DNA of 64,000 nt from assembly GCF_003076515.1 (NCBI RefSeq), contig NZ_CP022390.1, forward strand, positions 2,232,001 through 2,296,000, written 5' to 3'. Shown piece after piece: positions 45,986 to 56,091 of this stretch. Position 1 is the stretch's first letter, and every line of letters starts with the position of its first letter. Below the pieces are notes generated by a model. That model worked only from the letters and a program-made list of their open reading frames with translations, was not told the origin of the DNA and ran no database searches. The translations under genes and the position numbers were made by a program. Origin of the DNA: Alcaligenes aquatilis (GTDB lineage: Bacteria; Pseudomonadota; Gammaproteobacteria; Burkholderiales; Burkholderiaceae_B).

Positions 45986-48184
45986 TTAAAACTCGGCGGA
46001 CATACTCAACATGAAGGTGCGTGGCTGCGATAAGACCAGATAGCCATTATTGGGATAACCGCCTACCGAAGCCCAATACGTCGTATCGGCGACATTCTCG
46101 ACACTGGCCCTGAACGTCATCGGCACACCGGAGATCTTGCGCTGGTAGCTGGCCCCCAGGTCCCAGCGTACCCAGCCTGGCACACGGATTGCATTGGCCG
46201 AATCCGCGTAACGGGCACCAGTGGCCAATAGCTGTGTATCCAGCGACAAGCCCGTCACCTGCGGCACATCCCAGGTCAAACCCAGACTGCCTTGCCAGCG
46301 CGGCACGCCAATCACTCGCTGGCCTTCGCTAAGCGGATCACCCGTGTTTTTCTGCTTGGTGTCCAGGGCAGTCACGCCACCGAGAATGCGCAAGGAATCG
46401 GTCAACTGACCGTAAAAGCTTAACTCCAGCCCGTTATGGCGGTCCTTGCCCGCTTCCACAAAACGCAGATCGTCATTGACCACGCCACGCGGTTTGGTCG
46501 TGGTAAAGAAGGTTAGCCCGCCGCCCAGAGAACCGTTGTCGTACTTGACCCCCAGCTCTTTTTGCTTGGCCACAAAGGCCGACAAGCGCTGCCCGGCGTT
46601 TTGAACCGGCTGGTTATTAAAGCGAGTCGGTGCCAGATCACCTTGTGCCAGGCTTTCCGTGTAGTTGCCATACAGGGCCCATTCATCCGTCAGCTTGAAC
46701 ACCACACCCGCTGCAGGGCTGGTATGTTGCTGACGGTCTTTGCGCTGCAAGGCTTGGGTGCCGTAGTCATAGCTGCGCGTTTCCATGATTTGATGGCGCA
46801 AACCCAGCATCACTTCCAACCGATCATCCCAGAGGTACATCAAATCACCCAGGGTATAACTGGTCAATTTGGTGCGCCCTACCAACGCCGGAGACCCCAG
46901 ATCACCACCTGTAAAGGCGATGGGCGACAAGGCCTGGTTCACGGGATCATAAAGATTGCTGTCCTGCTTGCTGCCCATGGCCCAGGCGTTTTTCTCCTTG
47001 TGGTCATACAAGGAGGCGGCGGCCACCAGTTCATGCAGCACAGGCCCGGTTTCAAAACGGGCCCGCAAACCCAATTCGCCTGTTTTCACATCATCGCGTC
47101 GGGAATTGTTGAAACGTGAGAAAGTGGTTTTGCCAGATACCGCATCCGTGACCGTCTGAGTCGCAAGCTGATTATCTTCCTTGCCATGTTTCATGCCATA
47201 GGCAGCCCACAAGGTAATGGAATCATTCAGATCATATTCCCCGCGTAGGGTGCCGAAAACGGTTTCCTCATTGGAGTACGTCCAGGGCTGAGCGAAGTTA
47301 CGCTTATGTGAAGGCAAGTCCGGCAAGGCGGACAGGCCCGCCTTTAACGCCACATTAGGCCGGACTTCACGCAGCTTGTGCTCCTGATAGCCCAGATCCG
47401 CCGACAACCGTACGCGCTCACCACGCCAATCCATCCCCACTGTGTACAGATCCAGACGGGTATGTTCATTGTCGACAGCCGTATCGCCACTACGCCTGAT
47501 GGCATTGACGCGAATACCGGCCGCATCATCGGCAAAACGGCGCGACATATCCACCTTGATCTGGCTTTGCCCGCCACTGCCATAACCCACACCAAGCTTG
47601 GTCAGCGGGTTCTCACCGGCACGTTTGGGCAGCACGTTAATCGTGCCGCCAATACCACCGCCAGAGGGCGCGGCACCATACAGAAAACCCCCTGCTCCAT
47701 GCAGCACTTCAATGCGCTCGGCCAGTTCCGCAGCCGTCGCTTGTCGGGGCAGCAGTCCAAACAGGCCGTTGTAGGCAATATCATCGGAAGCCGTCAAAAA
47801 GCCCCGGATGAAAAAACTTTCCTGGAAGTTGCCAAAACCACGGGCCACACGCACAGAAGGATCATGGCGCACCACATCGGCTACCGTGGACGCCTGCAGT
47901 TGCTCGATATAGCGGCTGGTATAGCTATTGACGCTAAAGGGCGAGTCCATATTGTCCAGGGAACCCAGTACCCCAACCCGGCCTCCGCTGGCGACCTGGC
48001 CGCCAGCATACTCCGGCAGCAAACCCTGACGCGACGCATCGGCACTGGCATTGACGGTAATGGTTGATAACTCCGGCGTCTGGGCACGATTGACATTGTC
48101 TTGGGCCTGAGCCTGAACATGAAGAGCAAACAAGGACAAGACCAAGGTGCGTCCCAGGCAAGGTTTGAATAAAGAAGTCATCAC
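45986..48184 (-). CDS. TonB-dependent siderophore receptor
   Basis: An outer-membrane beta-barrel that imports a ferric siderophore using TonB energy. The 732-aa protein has a signal peptide ending AQAQA, an STITVNASAD box near the N-terminus, a plug domain (residues about 75-190, with DVVRHDPSVRVARGFGNFQESFFIRGF and the glycine-rich GAAPSGGGIGGTINVLPKRAG) and a barrel ending in phenylalanine (SMSAEF). There is no long N-terminal signalling domain, so it does not talk to a FecR. It lies 9 bases downstream of the propeller gene and shares its Fur box. Confidence 0.95.
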   Translation of the reverse strand: MMTSLFKPCLGRTLVLSLFALHVQAQAQDNVNRAQTPELSTITVNASADASRQGLLPEYAGGQVASGGRVGVLGSLDNMDSPFSVNSYTSRYIEQLQASTVADVVRHDPSVRVARGFGNFQESFFIRGFLTASDDIAYNGLFGLLPRQATAAELAERIEVLHGAGGFLYGAAPSGGGIGGTINVLPKRAGENPLTKLGVGYGSGGQSQIKVDMSRRFADDAAGIRVNAIRRSGDTAVDNEHTRLDLYTVGMDWRGERVRLSADLGYQEHKLREVRPNVALKAGLSALPDLPSHKRNFAQPWTYSNEETVFGTLRGEYDLNDSITLWAAYGMKHGKEDNQLATQTVTDAVSGKTTFSRFNNSRRDDVKTGELGLRARFETGPVLHELVAAASLYDHKEKNAWAMGSKQDSNLYDPVNQALSPIAFTGGDLGSPALVGRTKLTSYTLGDLMYLWDDRLEVMLGLRHQIMETRSYDYGTQALQRKDRQQHTSPAAGVVFKLTDEWALYGNYTESLAQGDLAPTRFNNQPVQNAGQRLSAFVAKQKELGVKYDNGSLGGGLTFFTTTKPRGVVNDDLRFVEAGKDRHNGLELSFYGQLTDSLRILGGVTALDTKQKNTGDPLSEGQRVIGVPRWQGSLGLTWDVPQVTGLSLDTQLLATGARYADSANAIRVPGWVRWDLGASYQRKISGVPMTFRASVENVADTTYWASVGGYPNNGYLVLSQPRTFMLSMSAEF

Positions 48185-48193
48185 GATTACCTA

Positions 48194-49312
48194 TCAACCC
48201 TTGATGTTCTTCAGATCAATGCGCACCACACTTTCACGCTTGCTGGCCTTGTACTGCGGGGTAGCAGGCGCCTTAACGGTTACGTACAACTGGCTGTCCG
48301 GACCCAGTTCCAGGCTGTTGGGGTTATCAGGCAAGTTGTACTGCGCCTTGACCGCATAGCTGGCGCCATCCAACACGGATACCTTGCCTTGCTCACGATG
48401 CGTCAAGTACAACTCATCACGATCGGCGTTGTACAAGATATCCATCGCGTCGCCCACCGGCAGTGTCTGCAGCAATTTGCCGTCTCGGGCATCCAGCACA
48501 TACACGGTTTTCTGGTCCTTGGTCTCTGTCACATAGAGACGATTGCGGCTGGAGTCCAGCGCAAAATTCAAGAGCAAGGCGGGTTTGACGCCCGCCGGTT
48601 TCCAGCGCTGTTCAATCTGATTGGTTTGGGTATTCACCACCATCACCTCACCATCACCATTGGCGGCATACAGACGATGCGAGGCCGAATCCACCAAGAG
48701 CCCCGTGACCCATTTGCCAGCGTTTTCAATGGTGTCAATCAGCTCCAGAGTGCGATCATCCAACACCCAGATCACGGCAGGCGCGCCTACGGCTCCCACA
48801 TAGATACGACCTTGCTGAGGATCGTGACGAATCGTGCGCGGACCCATTTTGGTGTCATCAAAACTCTTATTGTTGAAGTGGACGCGCTCTATGTTTCCGT
48901 CCTCCTTTAGCCCTACTTTGGAGACGGCAGCAGCCAGACTATTGGTCACGTACAACGTATCGCCCGAGGCGTTCCTTGCCAGGCCGAAATTGCTCTGGTC
49001 GGTATACATGGTCCCCTTCACATCCAGAGTGATGGGGTCCAGCTTATAGATCACGCCGCCACGAACCGACGGCGCCCGCTCTGCCGAGGCCACATACAAG
49101 GAATTATCAAAGGGGCTGTAAACCGCTTGATAAATCCCGTAGGCCAGATCCTTGCGCAAGGCTCCTTCTGCCGTAATCGAGGTTTTTTGTGCCAGCTCCG
49201 GCGTCAAGGGCAGCGAGACAGCCTCTGACGGCTGGGCGTGAGCAAGCGATCCGGCACTGAGCAAAGCGGCAGACAAGACAGACAAAGCAAGACAACGTGT
49301 GAACATGGGCAT
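48194..49312 (-). CDS. YncE-like secreted beta-propeller protein
   Basis: The 372-aa protein has a signal peptide (ALSVLSAALLSAGSLAHAQ) and repeated propeller blades of the YncE/YVTN type: NSLYVASAERAP, GDTLYVTNSLAAAVSKV, GRIYVGAVGAPAVIWVLDD, HRLYAANGDGEVMVVN, NRLYVTETKDQKTVYVLD, DELYLTHREQGKVSVLD. YncE is iron-repressed in E. coli, though its job is unclear. Here it leads an operon with a siderophore receptor, behind a Fur box 15 bases from its start. Confidence 0.9.
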   Translation of the reverse strand: MPMFTRCLALSVLSAALLSAGSLAHAQPSEAVSLPLTPELAQKTSITAEGALRKDLAYGIYQAVYSPFDNSLYVASAERAPSVRGGVIYKLDPITLDVKGTMYTDQSNFGLARNASGDTLYVTNSLAAAVSKVGLKEDGNIERVHFNNKSFDDTKMGPRTIRHDPQQGRIYVGAVGAPAVIWVLDDRTLELIDTIENAGKWVTGLLVDSASHRLYAANGDGEVMVVNTQTNQIEQRWKPAGVKPALLLNFALDSSRNRLYVTETKDQKTVYVLDARDGKLLQTLPVGDAMDILYNADRDELYLTHREQGKVSVLDGASYAVKAQYNLPDNPNSLELGPDSQLYVTVKAPATPQYKASKRESVVRIDLKNIKG

Positions 49313-49326
49313 ATCCTGTTTTCGAA

Positions 49327-49349
49327 ATAGAAGTGATTATCATTTCTAT
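49327..49349 (-). promoter_or_regulatory. Fur box for the propeller-receptor operon
   Basis: A near-perfect 23-base palindrome, ATAGAAxTGATxATCAxTTCTAT, matches the Fur repeat pattern GATAATGATAATC on the minus strand. It lies 15-37 bases upstream of the ATG of the propeller gene, where Fur binding would block transcription. Confidence 0.75.
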
Positions 49350-49525
49350 TATTGCATTAAGCACCTCTATGCTCAAAACCGGGATATCCCTGCTCCGTAA
49401 GGGGAAACACGCGGGACTAAATCAGCCGCTTCCCTCCCCCCCCGCTTGACTGCCCTCGCTACAATATCGACTCAGCCGCCTTCTGGGCGGCCTTGTTGTT
49501 GAATTCCCTGACCTGTAACTGTGCT

Positions 49526-52162
49526 ATGACTTCTGCTGCCGATCTGTCCGCCCACACGCCCATGATGCGTCAATACCTTCAGCTCAAAGCGGAGGCCGGC
49601 TCGCATCTGCTGTTCTATCGGATGGGGGACTTCTATGAGATGTTCTACGCCGATGCCGAGCGCGGCGCGCGCCTGCTAAACCTGACACTGACCAAGCGCG
49701 GGTCCTCCAACGGCGAGCCCATCCCGATGGCAGGTGTGCCTTTTCATGCCATGGAAGGGTATCTGGCGCGTTTAGTCGCTTTGGGCGAATCCGTCGCCAT
49801 CTGTGAGCAAGTCGGTGACCCGGCTACCAGCAAAGGACCGGTCGAGCGCAAGATCATGCGCGTAGTCACCCCCGGCACGCTGACCGATGATGCCTTGCTG
49901 CCTCCCAAGGCAGATCGCCTGATCGCCGCATGCACGCTCATCAAAGTACAACGCCAGGAAATGGTCGGACTGGCCTGGATGAACCTGGCCAGTGGCGAGT
50001 TTCTGGTCAGCCAGTGCGAGCCGGACATGCTGGACACGGAACTGAACCGTATCGGCCCCGTCGAGCTGGTCTACCCCGAATCGCTGCGCCCTGCCCCGGA
50101 ACTGCCGCAAGCCAGTTGCCACACCTTGCCGGACTGGCACTTTGCGCAAGACGGTTCACGCGAAACCCTGCTGGACCATTTCGATCTGGACTCTTTGGCC
50201 AGCTTTGGTCTGGACGATCTGCCTGCGGCTACGGCAGCAGCCGGAGCCTTGCTGCGTTATGTCGGCAGCACGCAATCCCAATCCCTGGTTCACATCACGG
50301 CTATCCGTGTTCAGCATAGTTCGGACTTTCTGGTGCTGGATGCGGTCACGCGCAAGAATCTGGAAATTACCGAAACCATTAGCGGTGAAACCAGCCCGAC
50401 GCTGTTCTCTACGCTGGATCATTGCCAGACCCCCATGGGCAGCCGTTTGCTGCGTCGCTGGCTGCACCATCCCTTGCGTCTGAACCACGCCGTCCAGCAA
50501 CGTCAGGATGTGGTGTCCCTATTTTTCCAAACCCAGCAAAGCGCCAGCCTGAATGCAGGCGATCCTTTGGGTGTGCTGCGCCATGCCCTGCGTCGTTTTC
50601 CAGACCTGGAGCGTATTGCCACGCGTATTTCCTTACGCAGCGTGCGTCCACGGGAACTGGCCAGTTTGCGCGATGCGCTGGCAACGCTACCCGAGCTGCG
50701 TCAGGAACTAGAACACAACTTTGCTCAATCTGAACATTTGTATGGGCATTTGTTAAACCTGGCGCTGGACCCAGAGCTGGCCTCTTTGCTGCAGGCCGCT
50801 ATCGCCTCCGAGCCTGCCTTGCTCGTACGAGATGGGGGTGTCATTGCCGATGGCTACGATGCCGACCTGGACGAATTGCGCAGCTTGGCCAGCGACAGCG
50901 GCGATGTGTTGGTCAAGATCGAAGCCCGGGAGCGCGAGCGTACCGGCATCGCCACCCTACGCGTCGAATACAACCGTGTGCATGGTTTCTTTATTGAGGT
51001 CAGCCGGGGTCAGGCCGACAAAGTCCCCGACGATTACCGCCGCCGCCAGACACTAAAAAATGCCGAACGCTTCATCACACCTGAGCTAAAAGAATGGGAG
51101 GACAAAGTCCTGTCCGCCAAGGACCGCAGCCTGAGCCGCGAGAAGTTCCTGTTCGATCAATTGCTGGACAAGCTGCAAAGCTACGCGGGTCCCTTGGCCC
51201 TGTGCTCCAGCGCCCTGGCGGAACTGGATACCCTGTCCTCACTGGCGCTGCATGCACTGGACAATAACTGGGTCGCCCCCGAACTAAGCGAGCAAGCTGG
51301 CATCTGGATCGAAGCGGGTCGTCATCCCGTGGTGGAACACAGTATCGAGCGTTTCACACCCAACCATTGTGAGATGCATGCACAACGCCGCATGTTGCTG
51401 ATTACCGGCCCGAATATGGGTGGTAAGTCCACCTATATGCGACAGGTTGCCTTGATTGCCTTATTGGCCCGCATCGGCAGCTTTGTGCCGGCCAACACAG
51501 CCCGCATTGGTCAGATCGATCGCATCTTTACCCGTATCGGCGCGGCTGATGACCTGGCCGGTGGCCGCTCCACCTTCATGATGGAAATGACCGAAGCAGC
51601 CGCGATTCTGGCCGGCGCCACCCCCTACAGCCTGGTGCTGATGGATGAGATTGGGCGCGGGACATCCACCTACGATGGTCTGGCCCTGGCCTGGTCCATC
51701 GCGCATCGCCTGCTCAGCCACAATCAGGCATTGACCTTATTTGCCACGCACTACTTTGAAATCACGCGTTTGCCCAACGAATTGCCTGCGGCTGCCAATG
51801 TGCATCTGGCCGCCGCAGAATCGGCTTCGGGCATTGTGTTCCTGCACGAAGTTCAGGAAGGTCCGGCCAGTCGCAGTTACGGGATTCAGGTTGCGCAACG
51901 TGCCGGTATCCCCTCTGCAGTCATCCGTCAGGCCAGCCGTGAACTAAGCCGTCTGGAAGCACAAAATGATCCTAGTGCACAACTGGATCTGTTCAATGCA
52001 GGTAGTGCGCCTGAAGCCACGGCGACAGAGTCTGACCCGACCACAGAACAGGCACTGGAACTGCTGGATCAGTTCAAGCAACTGGATGTGGATGACTTGA
52101 GCGCACGCGATGCCCTGGATCTGCTGTATCGCTGGAAAAAAGAGATGAAATCCGCTGGGTAG
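49526..52162 (+). CDS. mutS: DNA mismatch repair protein MutS
   Basis: MutS recognises mismatches and small loops and starts repair with MutL. The 878-aa protein has the mismatch-binding Phe36-x-Glu38 in GDFYEMF, Walker [10 protein letters not shown] at 628-636, and the Walker B/signature DEIGRGTS at 707-714. The C-terminal DLFN...ALDLLYRWK region for dimer formation is present. The ATG at 49526 is chosen because it gives the usual N-terminus shortly before [12 protein letters not shown]; an in-frame start 33 bases upstream is less likely. Confidence 0.97.
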   Translation: MTSAADLSAHTPMMRQYLQLKAEAGSHLLFYRMGDFYEMFYADAERGARLLNLTLTKRGSSNGEPIPMAGVPFHAMEGYLARLVALGESVAICEQVGDPATSKGPVERKIMRVVTPGTLTDDALLPPKADRLIAACTLIKVQRQEMVGLAWMNLASGEFLVSQCEPDMLDTELNRIGPVELVYPESLRPAPELPQASCHTLPDWHFAQDGSRETLLDHFDLDSLASFGLDDLPAATAAAGALLRYVGSTQSQSLVHITAIRVQHSSDFLVLDAVTRKNLEITETISGETSPTLFSTLDHCQTPMGSRLLRRWLHHPLRLNHAVQQRQDVVSLFFQTQQSASLNAGDPLGVLRHALRRFPDLERIATRISLRSVRPRELASLRDALATLPELRQELEHNFAQSEHLYGHLLNLALDPELASLLQAAIASEPALLVRDGGVIADGYDADLDELRSLASDSGDVLVKIEARERERTGIATLRVEYNRVHGFFIEVSRGQADKVPDDYRRRQTLKNAERFITPELKEWEDKVLSAKDRSLSREKFLFDQLLDKLQSYAGPLALCSSALAELDTLSSLALHALDNNWVAPELSEQAGIWIEAGRHPVVEHSIERFTPNHCEMHAQRRMLLITGPNMGGKSTYMRQVALIALLARIGSFVPANTARIGQIDRIFTRIGAADDLAGGRSTFMMEMTEAAAILAGATPYSLVLMDEIGRGTSTYDGLALAWSIAHRLLSHNQALTLFATHYFEITRLPNELPAAANVHLAAAESASGIVFLHEVQEGPASRSYGIQVAQRAGIPSAVIRQASRELSRLEAQNDPSAQLDLFNAGSAPEATATESDPTTEQALELLDQFKQLDVDDLSARDALDLLYRWKKEMKSAG

Positions 52163-52171
52163 ACAAAGCCT

Positions 52172-52195
52172 AGGGAGCCTGGGCGGCTCCCTTTT
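52172..52195 (+). terminator. terminator of mutS
   Basis: AGGGAGCC (52172-52179) pairs with GGCTCCCT (52185-52192) and is followed by TTTT, 10 bases after the stop codon. The T-run is short. Confidence 0.65.
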
Positions 52196-52351
52196 CAGGC
52201 CGTTCTTTCAGCCTGCTCTCTGGATGCCAATCTGACGACCTTTGCTTGCTCTGTGTCATTGACACCAAAGACCCCACGGCATCAGCAAAGGTTTAGCCAG
52301 TCTACCTACCAGGCCCCTAGGGAGAAACCTGAGCATCGGCGTACCTGTCTA

Positions 52352-52390
52352 GATTGCCTGATTGCCTGATTGCCTGATTGCCTGATTGCC
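52352..52390. repeat. 8-base tandem repeat (GATTGCCT, nearly 5 units)
   Basis: Four perfect GATTGCCT units (52352-52383) are followed by a fifth ending in A. It lies in the 380-base gap between mutS and the cupin oxygenase gene; nothing else is recognised in that gap. Confidence 0.95.
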
Positions 52391-52541
52391 AATCATCCCT
52401 GTCCAAACGCGGACACAGCATTTTGTCCCTATTTTTCTGCTTTCTTTGCGCCATACACGTCTTATCAGCTGACTGCGCCCAAGCCGTGACAGGCCGGATC
52501 AGTTAAGCTACGGGCTAATTTAATTCTTGTTCGGGCAGTCC

Positions 52542-53732
52542 ATGACTATCGATCAGCCATTGACCCTTTTGGGCGGCATCAGCGCGCATGAGTTCATGCA
52601 AACCTACTGGCAACGCAAACCGTTATTGATACGCGGCGCCATCCCTAATTTCAAGCACTCGCTGAGCATAGACAATATCCGCGAGCTGGTAACGCGCGAA
52701 GAAGTCGAGTCGCGCCTGATCATCCATGACGGCGACGACTGGGAAATGGAAACCGGGCCGTTTGACGAGCTGCCGCCCGCCTCGCAGCCCAACTGGACCG
52801 CCCTGGCACAAAGCGTAGATCTGCACGACGACAATACCGCTGCCCTGATGCGTCAGTTCCGCTTCATTGGCGATGCCCGTCTGGACGACGCCATGATCAG
52901 TATTGCCTCTGACGGTGGTGGCGTAGGCCCGCACTTCGACAGCTACGACGTGTTCTTGCTGCAAGCCCACGGCAAGCGTCACTGGCGCATCAGCCAGCAA
53001 AAAGACTTGAGTCTGGTGCCTGATCTGCCCTTGAAGATTTTGCGCAATTTTCAGGTAGAGGAAGAGTTCACCCTGGAACCCGGCGATATGCTGTATCTGC
53101 CCCCGCACGTAGCACATGACGGGATTGCGATTGGCGACTGCATGACGATTTCCATCGGCTTTCGCTCGCCCACCCAGGCAACGCTGGCTCGGGGTTTGAT
53201 GGATGCCGCCTCAGATCAACTGGCCGCCGCCAGTGGTGAAGGCTTTGGTCTGTATGCCGACCCGCCAATACCCATGCCCGAGTCCATGCAACAGCGCTAC
53301 ACCGACCCGGACGCACAGGCCAGCACCACACCTGCCGCCTTGCCGGAAAACCTGATTCAAAAGTCGCTGGATGCCTTGAATGCCATTCGTTTTGATGAGG
53401 CACTAGCCTCTCGCTTCCTGGGTGTCTGGTTGACCGAATTGCCCAGCAATAGCTGGTTCGACATTGCCGAAGATCCGGTTGATTTACACGACCCCGAGCT
53501 GCCCGAAGGCCGCTTGGCGCTGGACCGCTGCTCGCGCATGATGTACCGGGGCGATGAGCTGTATATCAACGGTGAAGTGGCCCCCTGCCCGGCCAGCCCG
53601 GCGCTGAAATTGTTGGCTGACCAGCGTCAGCTCTCAATCCCCGGCGAGCATTTTGAAGCCCTGGATGAAGACGAACGTGAAATGCTCAATGCCTGGCTGG
53701 ACGACGGCTGGCTGCAATTCAAGGAAAACTGA
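52542..53732 (+). CDS. roxA: ribosomal protein uL16 3-hydroxylase, RoxA/YcfD-type cupin (JmjC) oxygenase
   Basis: A 2-oxoglutarate and Fe(II)-dependent oxygenase that hydroxylates an arginine of ribosomal protein L16. The 396-aa protein has the iron-binding HxD (His131, Asp133 in GPHFDSYDVFLLQ) and distal His192 in PPHVAHDG, plus GKRHWRI and the C-terminal winged-helix domain. The ATG at 52542 is preferred to a TTG 15 bases earlier. The length matches E. coli YcfD (373) with small insertions. Confidence 0.92.
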   Translation: MTIDQPLTLLGGISAHEFMQTYWQRKPLLIRGAIPNFKHSLSIDNIRELVTREEVESRLIIHDGDDWEMETGPFDELPPASQPNWTALAQSVDLHDDNTAALMRQFRFIGDARLDDAMISIASDGGGVGPHFDSYDVFLLQAHGKRHWRISQQKDLSLVPDLPLKILRNFQVEEEFTLEPGDMLYLPPHVAHDGIAIGDCMTISIGFRSPTQATLARGLMDAASDQLAAASGEGFGLYADPPIPMPESMQQRYTDPDAQASTTPAALPENLIQKSLDALNAIRFDEALASRFLGVWLTELPSNSWFDIAEDPVDLHDPELPEGRLALDRCSRMMYRGDELYINGEVAPCPASPALKLLADQRQLSIPGEHFEALDEDEREMLNAWLDDGWLQFKEN

Positions 53733-53763
53733 GCACCGAGCCACTAACTCTGGCGAGTTCAGC

Positions 53764-53805
53764 AAAAAAGCGAGGCAGCCTGCAAGCTGCCCCGCTTTCT
53801 TATTT
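53764..53805 (+). terminator. terminator of roxA
   Basis: AGCGAGGCAGC (53769-53779) pairs with GCTGCCCCGCT (53786-53796) with one mismatch, preceded by A-rich and followed by TTTCTTATTT sequence. Confidence 0.7.
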
Positions 53806-53842
53806 CTAGCCCGCCAAGAATCAAAAGTCCGATATATTTGTT

Positions 53843-53872
53843 GGTTGAGGTTGCGGTTGCGGTTGCGGTTGC
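53843..53872. repeat. hexanucleotide repeat (GGTTGM)5
   Basis: One GGTTGA unit is followed by four perfect GGTTGC units (53849-53872). The rest of the 360-base gap up to 54162 shows no gene I can support. Confidence 0.9.
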
Positions 53873-54162
53873 GGCAGCATTATTCACGCCGTGCAGCAAT
53901 AAAAAGTACTATCATGAAAAACGCGATTCACAAGACGAGCAACTCGTCATAAAGCCAGCATTAGTGGCTTTACAGCCCAGCTTCAATCCAGCTCGGGCCA
54001 CTCTCAAAAATCACGTAGCCACCCCACTCAATATAGTCAGGCGCCTACTTAATTCAAAAGTGGTCTGCCCTACACCAGAAAAGCGTCCTATCAGACCAGT
54101 CCATTTAGTCGCTATAACTAGTGCTCGTTTGTCATCTCTCCTTTTGGAAAGCGCAGAGCACT

Positions 54163-55407
54163 ATGTCTACCTCTCGATCATCCTCATCCTATTTAGTCAG
54201 CGATCTGATCCCGCCTATCGTGGCCGGCCTCATATCGGTCATCGTTAACTACGGTGGCACCTTTATTCTGGTTTTCCAGGCCGCCAAGGTCGCCGGGCTC
54301 AGCCCCGAGCTGACCGCGTCCTGGGTCTGGTCGATCTCGATTGGCGTCGGCGTTACCGGCCTGCTCTTGAGCTGGGTCTCGCGCGAGCCCATCATCACCG
54401 CCTGGTCGACCCCGGCCGCCGCCTTCCTGGTAACCGCGCTGGCCACCACGCCGTATGAAGAAGCCATCGGCGCCTACTTGATCTCGGCAGCAGCCTTCGT
54501 CGCCCTGGGGCTGTCCTCCTACTTCGAGCGCCTGATCCGCCTGATTCCCAACGGCATCGCCGCCGGCCTGCTGGCCGGGATTCTGCTGCAATTTGGCATT
54601 GGGGCATTTGGCAGCATGACACTGGACCCTAAACTGGCAGGCTTGCTGATCCTGGCCTACCTGATCATCAAACGCTTTTCCGCACGCTATGCTGTGGTGG
54701 GCATTCTGATCCTGGGCCTGAGCTTTTTGCTGTTGGAGCATCGCGTCGACCTCAGTGGCCTGAAACTGGAACTGGCCGCGCCGGTGTTCACCATGCCGGT
54801 GTTTACGCTCAATGCCTTGCTGAGCGTGGCCTTGCCTTTGTTTCTGATTACGCTAACTGGCCAATACATGCCAGGCATGCTGGTCCTGCGTAACGACGGT
54901 TTTCGTACCAGCGCCAACCCGATTGTGTGGGTAACCGGTCTGGGCTCGCTGATCATGGCTCCTTTTGGCTCTCACGCCATGAATGTAGCGGCCATTACCG
55001 CTGCCATTTGCACCGGGCCAGAAGCGCACCAGGATCCCTCCAAACGCTGGGTTGCCGGAATTGCAGCCGGCGTGTTCTACATTCTTGTCGGTGTTTTTGG
55101 CCTGACGCTGGCCGCCGTGTTCATGGCCTTCCCCGCAACCTTCATCACCACCCTGGCGGGCTTGGCGCTACTGGGAACCATTGGTGGCAGCCTGGCCGGC
55201 GCCATGGCGGACGTCAAATCGCGTGAAGCAGCGTTAATCACCTTCCTGGCCTCAGCCGCCAACATCACACTATTTGGCATCGGCGGGGCCTTCTGGGGAC
55301 TGGTGATCGGTCTGTTGGCATACTTTATTTTGAATGGGAAGTTGCCGCAGCGTAAAACCGAAAAACTGAGTACTGATGGACTGCCAGCAGCATCTGATGC
55401 CCGGTGA
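54163..55407 (+). CDS. BenE-family transporter (benzoate/H+ symporter type)
   Basis: The 414-aa membrane protein has about 12 helices of the BenE family: IPPIVAGLISVIVNYGGTFILVFQAA, TAWSTPAAAFLV, IGAYLISAAAFVALGLSSYFERLIRLIPNGIAAGLLAGILLQFG and AAICTGPEAHQDPSKRWVAGIAAGVFY. The ATG at 54163 is chosen as the first that leads directly into the first helix. No aromatic catabolic genes sit beside it, so benzoate itself as substrate is not established. Confidence 0.92.
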   Translation: MSTSRSSSSYLVSDLIPPIVAGLISVIVNYGGTFILVFQAAKVAGLSPELTASWVWSISIGVGVTGLLLSWVSREPIITAWSTPAAAFLVTALATTPYEEAIGAYLISAAAFVALGLSSYFERLIRLIPNGIAAGLLAGILLQFGIGAFGSMTLDPKLAGLLILAYLIIKRFSARYAVVGILILGLSFLLLEHRVDLSGLKLELAAPVFTMPVFTLNALLSVALPLFLITLTGQYMPGMLVLRNDGFRTSANPIVWVTGLGSLIMAPFGSHAMNVAAITAAICTGPEAHQDPSKRWVAGIAAGVFYILVGVFGLTLAAVFMAFPATFITTLAGLALLGTIGGSLAGAMADVKSREAALITFLASAANITLFGIGGAFWGLVIGLLAYFILNGKLPQRKTEKLSTDGLPAASDAR

Positions 55408-55542
55408 TTAGTTGGAATAAATAGCAGACTAGGGCGGTAGTCCTAGCCTGCCATTGCTGCAGGGCCGCTACCAGCACTGGCCTTGCCACTGGATAGGCAA
55501 TGGCCTACGACAAAAAGCTAGCTGGGCATCCGAAATTTAAAC

Positions 55543-55749
55543 CTTTTCAGCGGCCTCTATCGCAGCAAACCTTATCTGCGCACGATACAAACCCAGAAGC
55601 TTTTCTCAACTGCTTACGACGCGCCACACTTAACGCCTAGCAAAAAGCACAGCCCATACTTTCTCTGAACTGCCTACTCGGCAGCAAACTCTTTGTCCCG
55701 CTTGTCGCGTCACGGGCAAACTTTCTAAGCTGCCTACTCGGCAGCAAAC
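55543..55749 (-). CRISPR. orphan mini-array of type I-F-like CRISPR repeats
   Basis: On the minus strand, 28-base repeats GTTTGCTGCCGAGT-AGGCAGCTTAGAAA occur at 55722-55749 and, with three changes, at 55662-55689, separated by a 32-base spacer (55690-55721). Exactly 60 bases further is a decayed copy (55602-55629; 32-base spacer 55630-55661), and a still weaker one at 55543-55570 (about 19 of 28 bases). The palindromic CTGCCGAGTAGGCAG core and AGAAA end match the type I-F repeat consensus I know (GTTCACTGCC...GGCAGCTxAGAAA). Decay increases leftward, so the leader is probably the AT-rich DNA at 55750-56090. No cas gene is in the window. Confidence 0.72.
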
Positions 55750-56091
55750 TAGAGCGTTCATCCCTGAATGCTAATCAGGCTCTATCTTATGGCTTTTTTT
55801 GCGACTAAAACCCTTTTTTCACACCACCCCATAAGCATCTGATTTTAAACAAAATTTTAAATCATAGGAAAAAAGGGTTTCTGCAAAGAAAAGACCATCA
55901 CCTCGAATTCGCTCATCAATTTTATTGTAAAAAACAGTCACACAAAAACAGCTAACAGTAGTCATAAACGGCAAATAACTCATTAATTAGCTCAAAACAC
56001 CCTGAAAGAATTAATAGAAACAATCTCCTGACTGCCTCTTTCCGGCTCAGGTGCTAGCCTGCGCTGGCTTTGATCTTCAGGAAACAGTGTC
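55750..56091. other. AT-rich region between CRISPR-like repeats and the biotin operon
   Basis: About 340 bases, clearly richer in A and T than the neighbours, with no reading frame I can support. It may hold both the array leader (minus strand) and the promoter of the P450-bioFAD operon (plus strand). Promoter boxes cannot be fixed. Confidence 0.5.

Noticed and set aside
53838..54248. A 136-codon frame starting with a VEVAVAVAVAAA run
   Set aside because: The run is the translated GGTTGC repeat; start is TTG without ribosome site, and the frame ends inside the BenE-type gene.
55543..55570. A confident fourth CRISPR repeat
   Set aside because: Only about 19 of 28 bases match and the spacing is 59 rather than 60; kept only as a possible decayed repeat.
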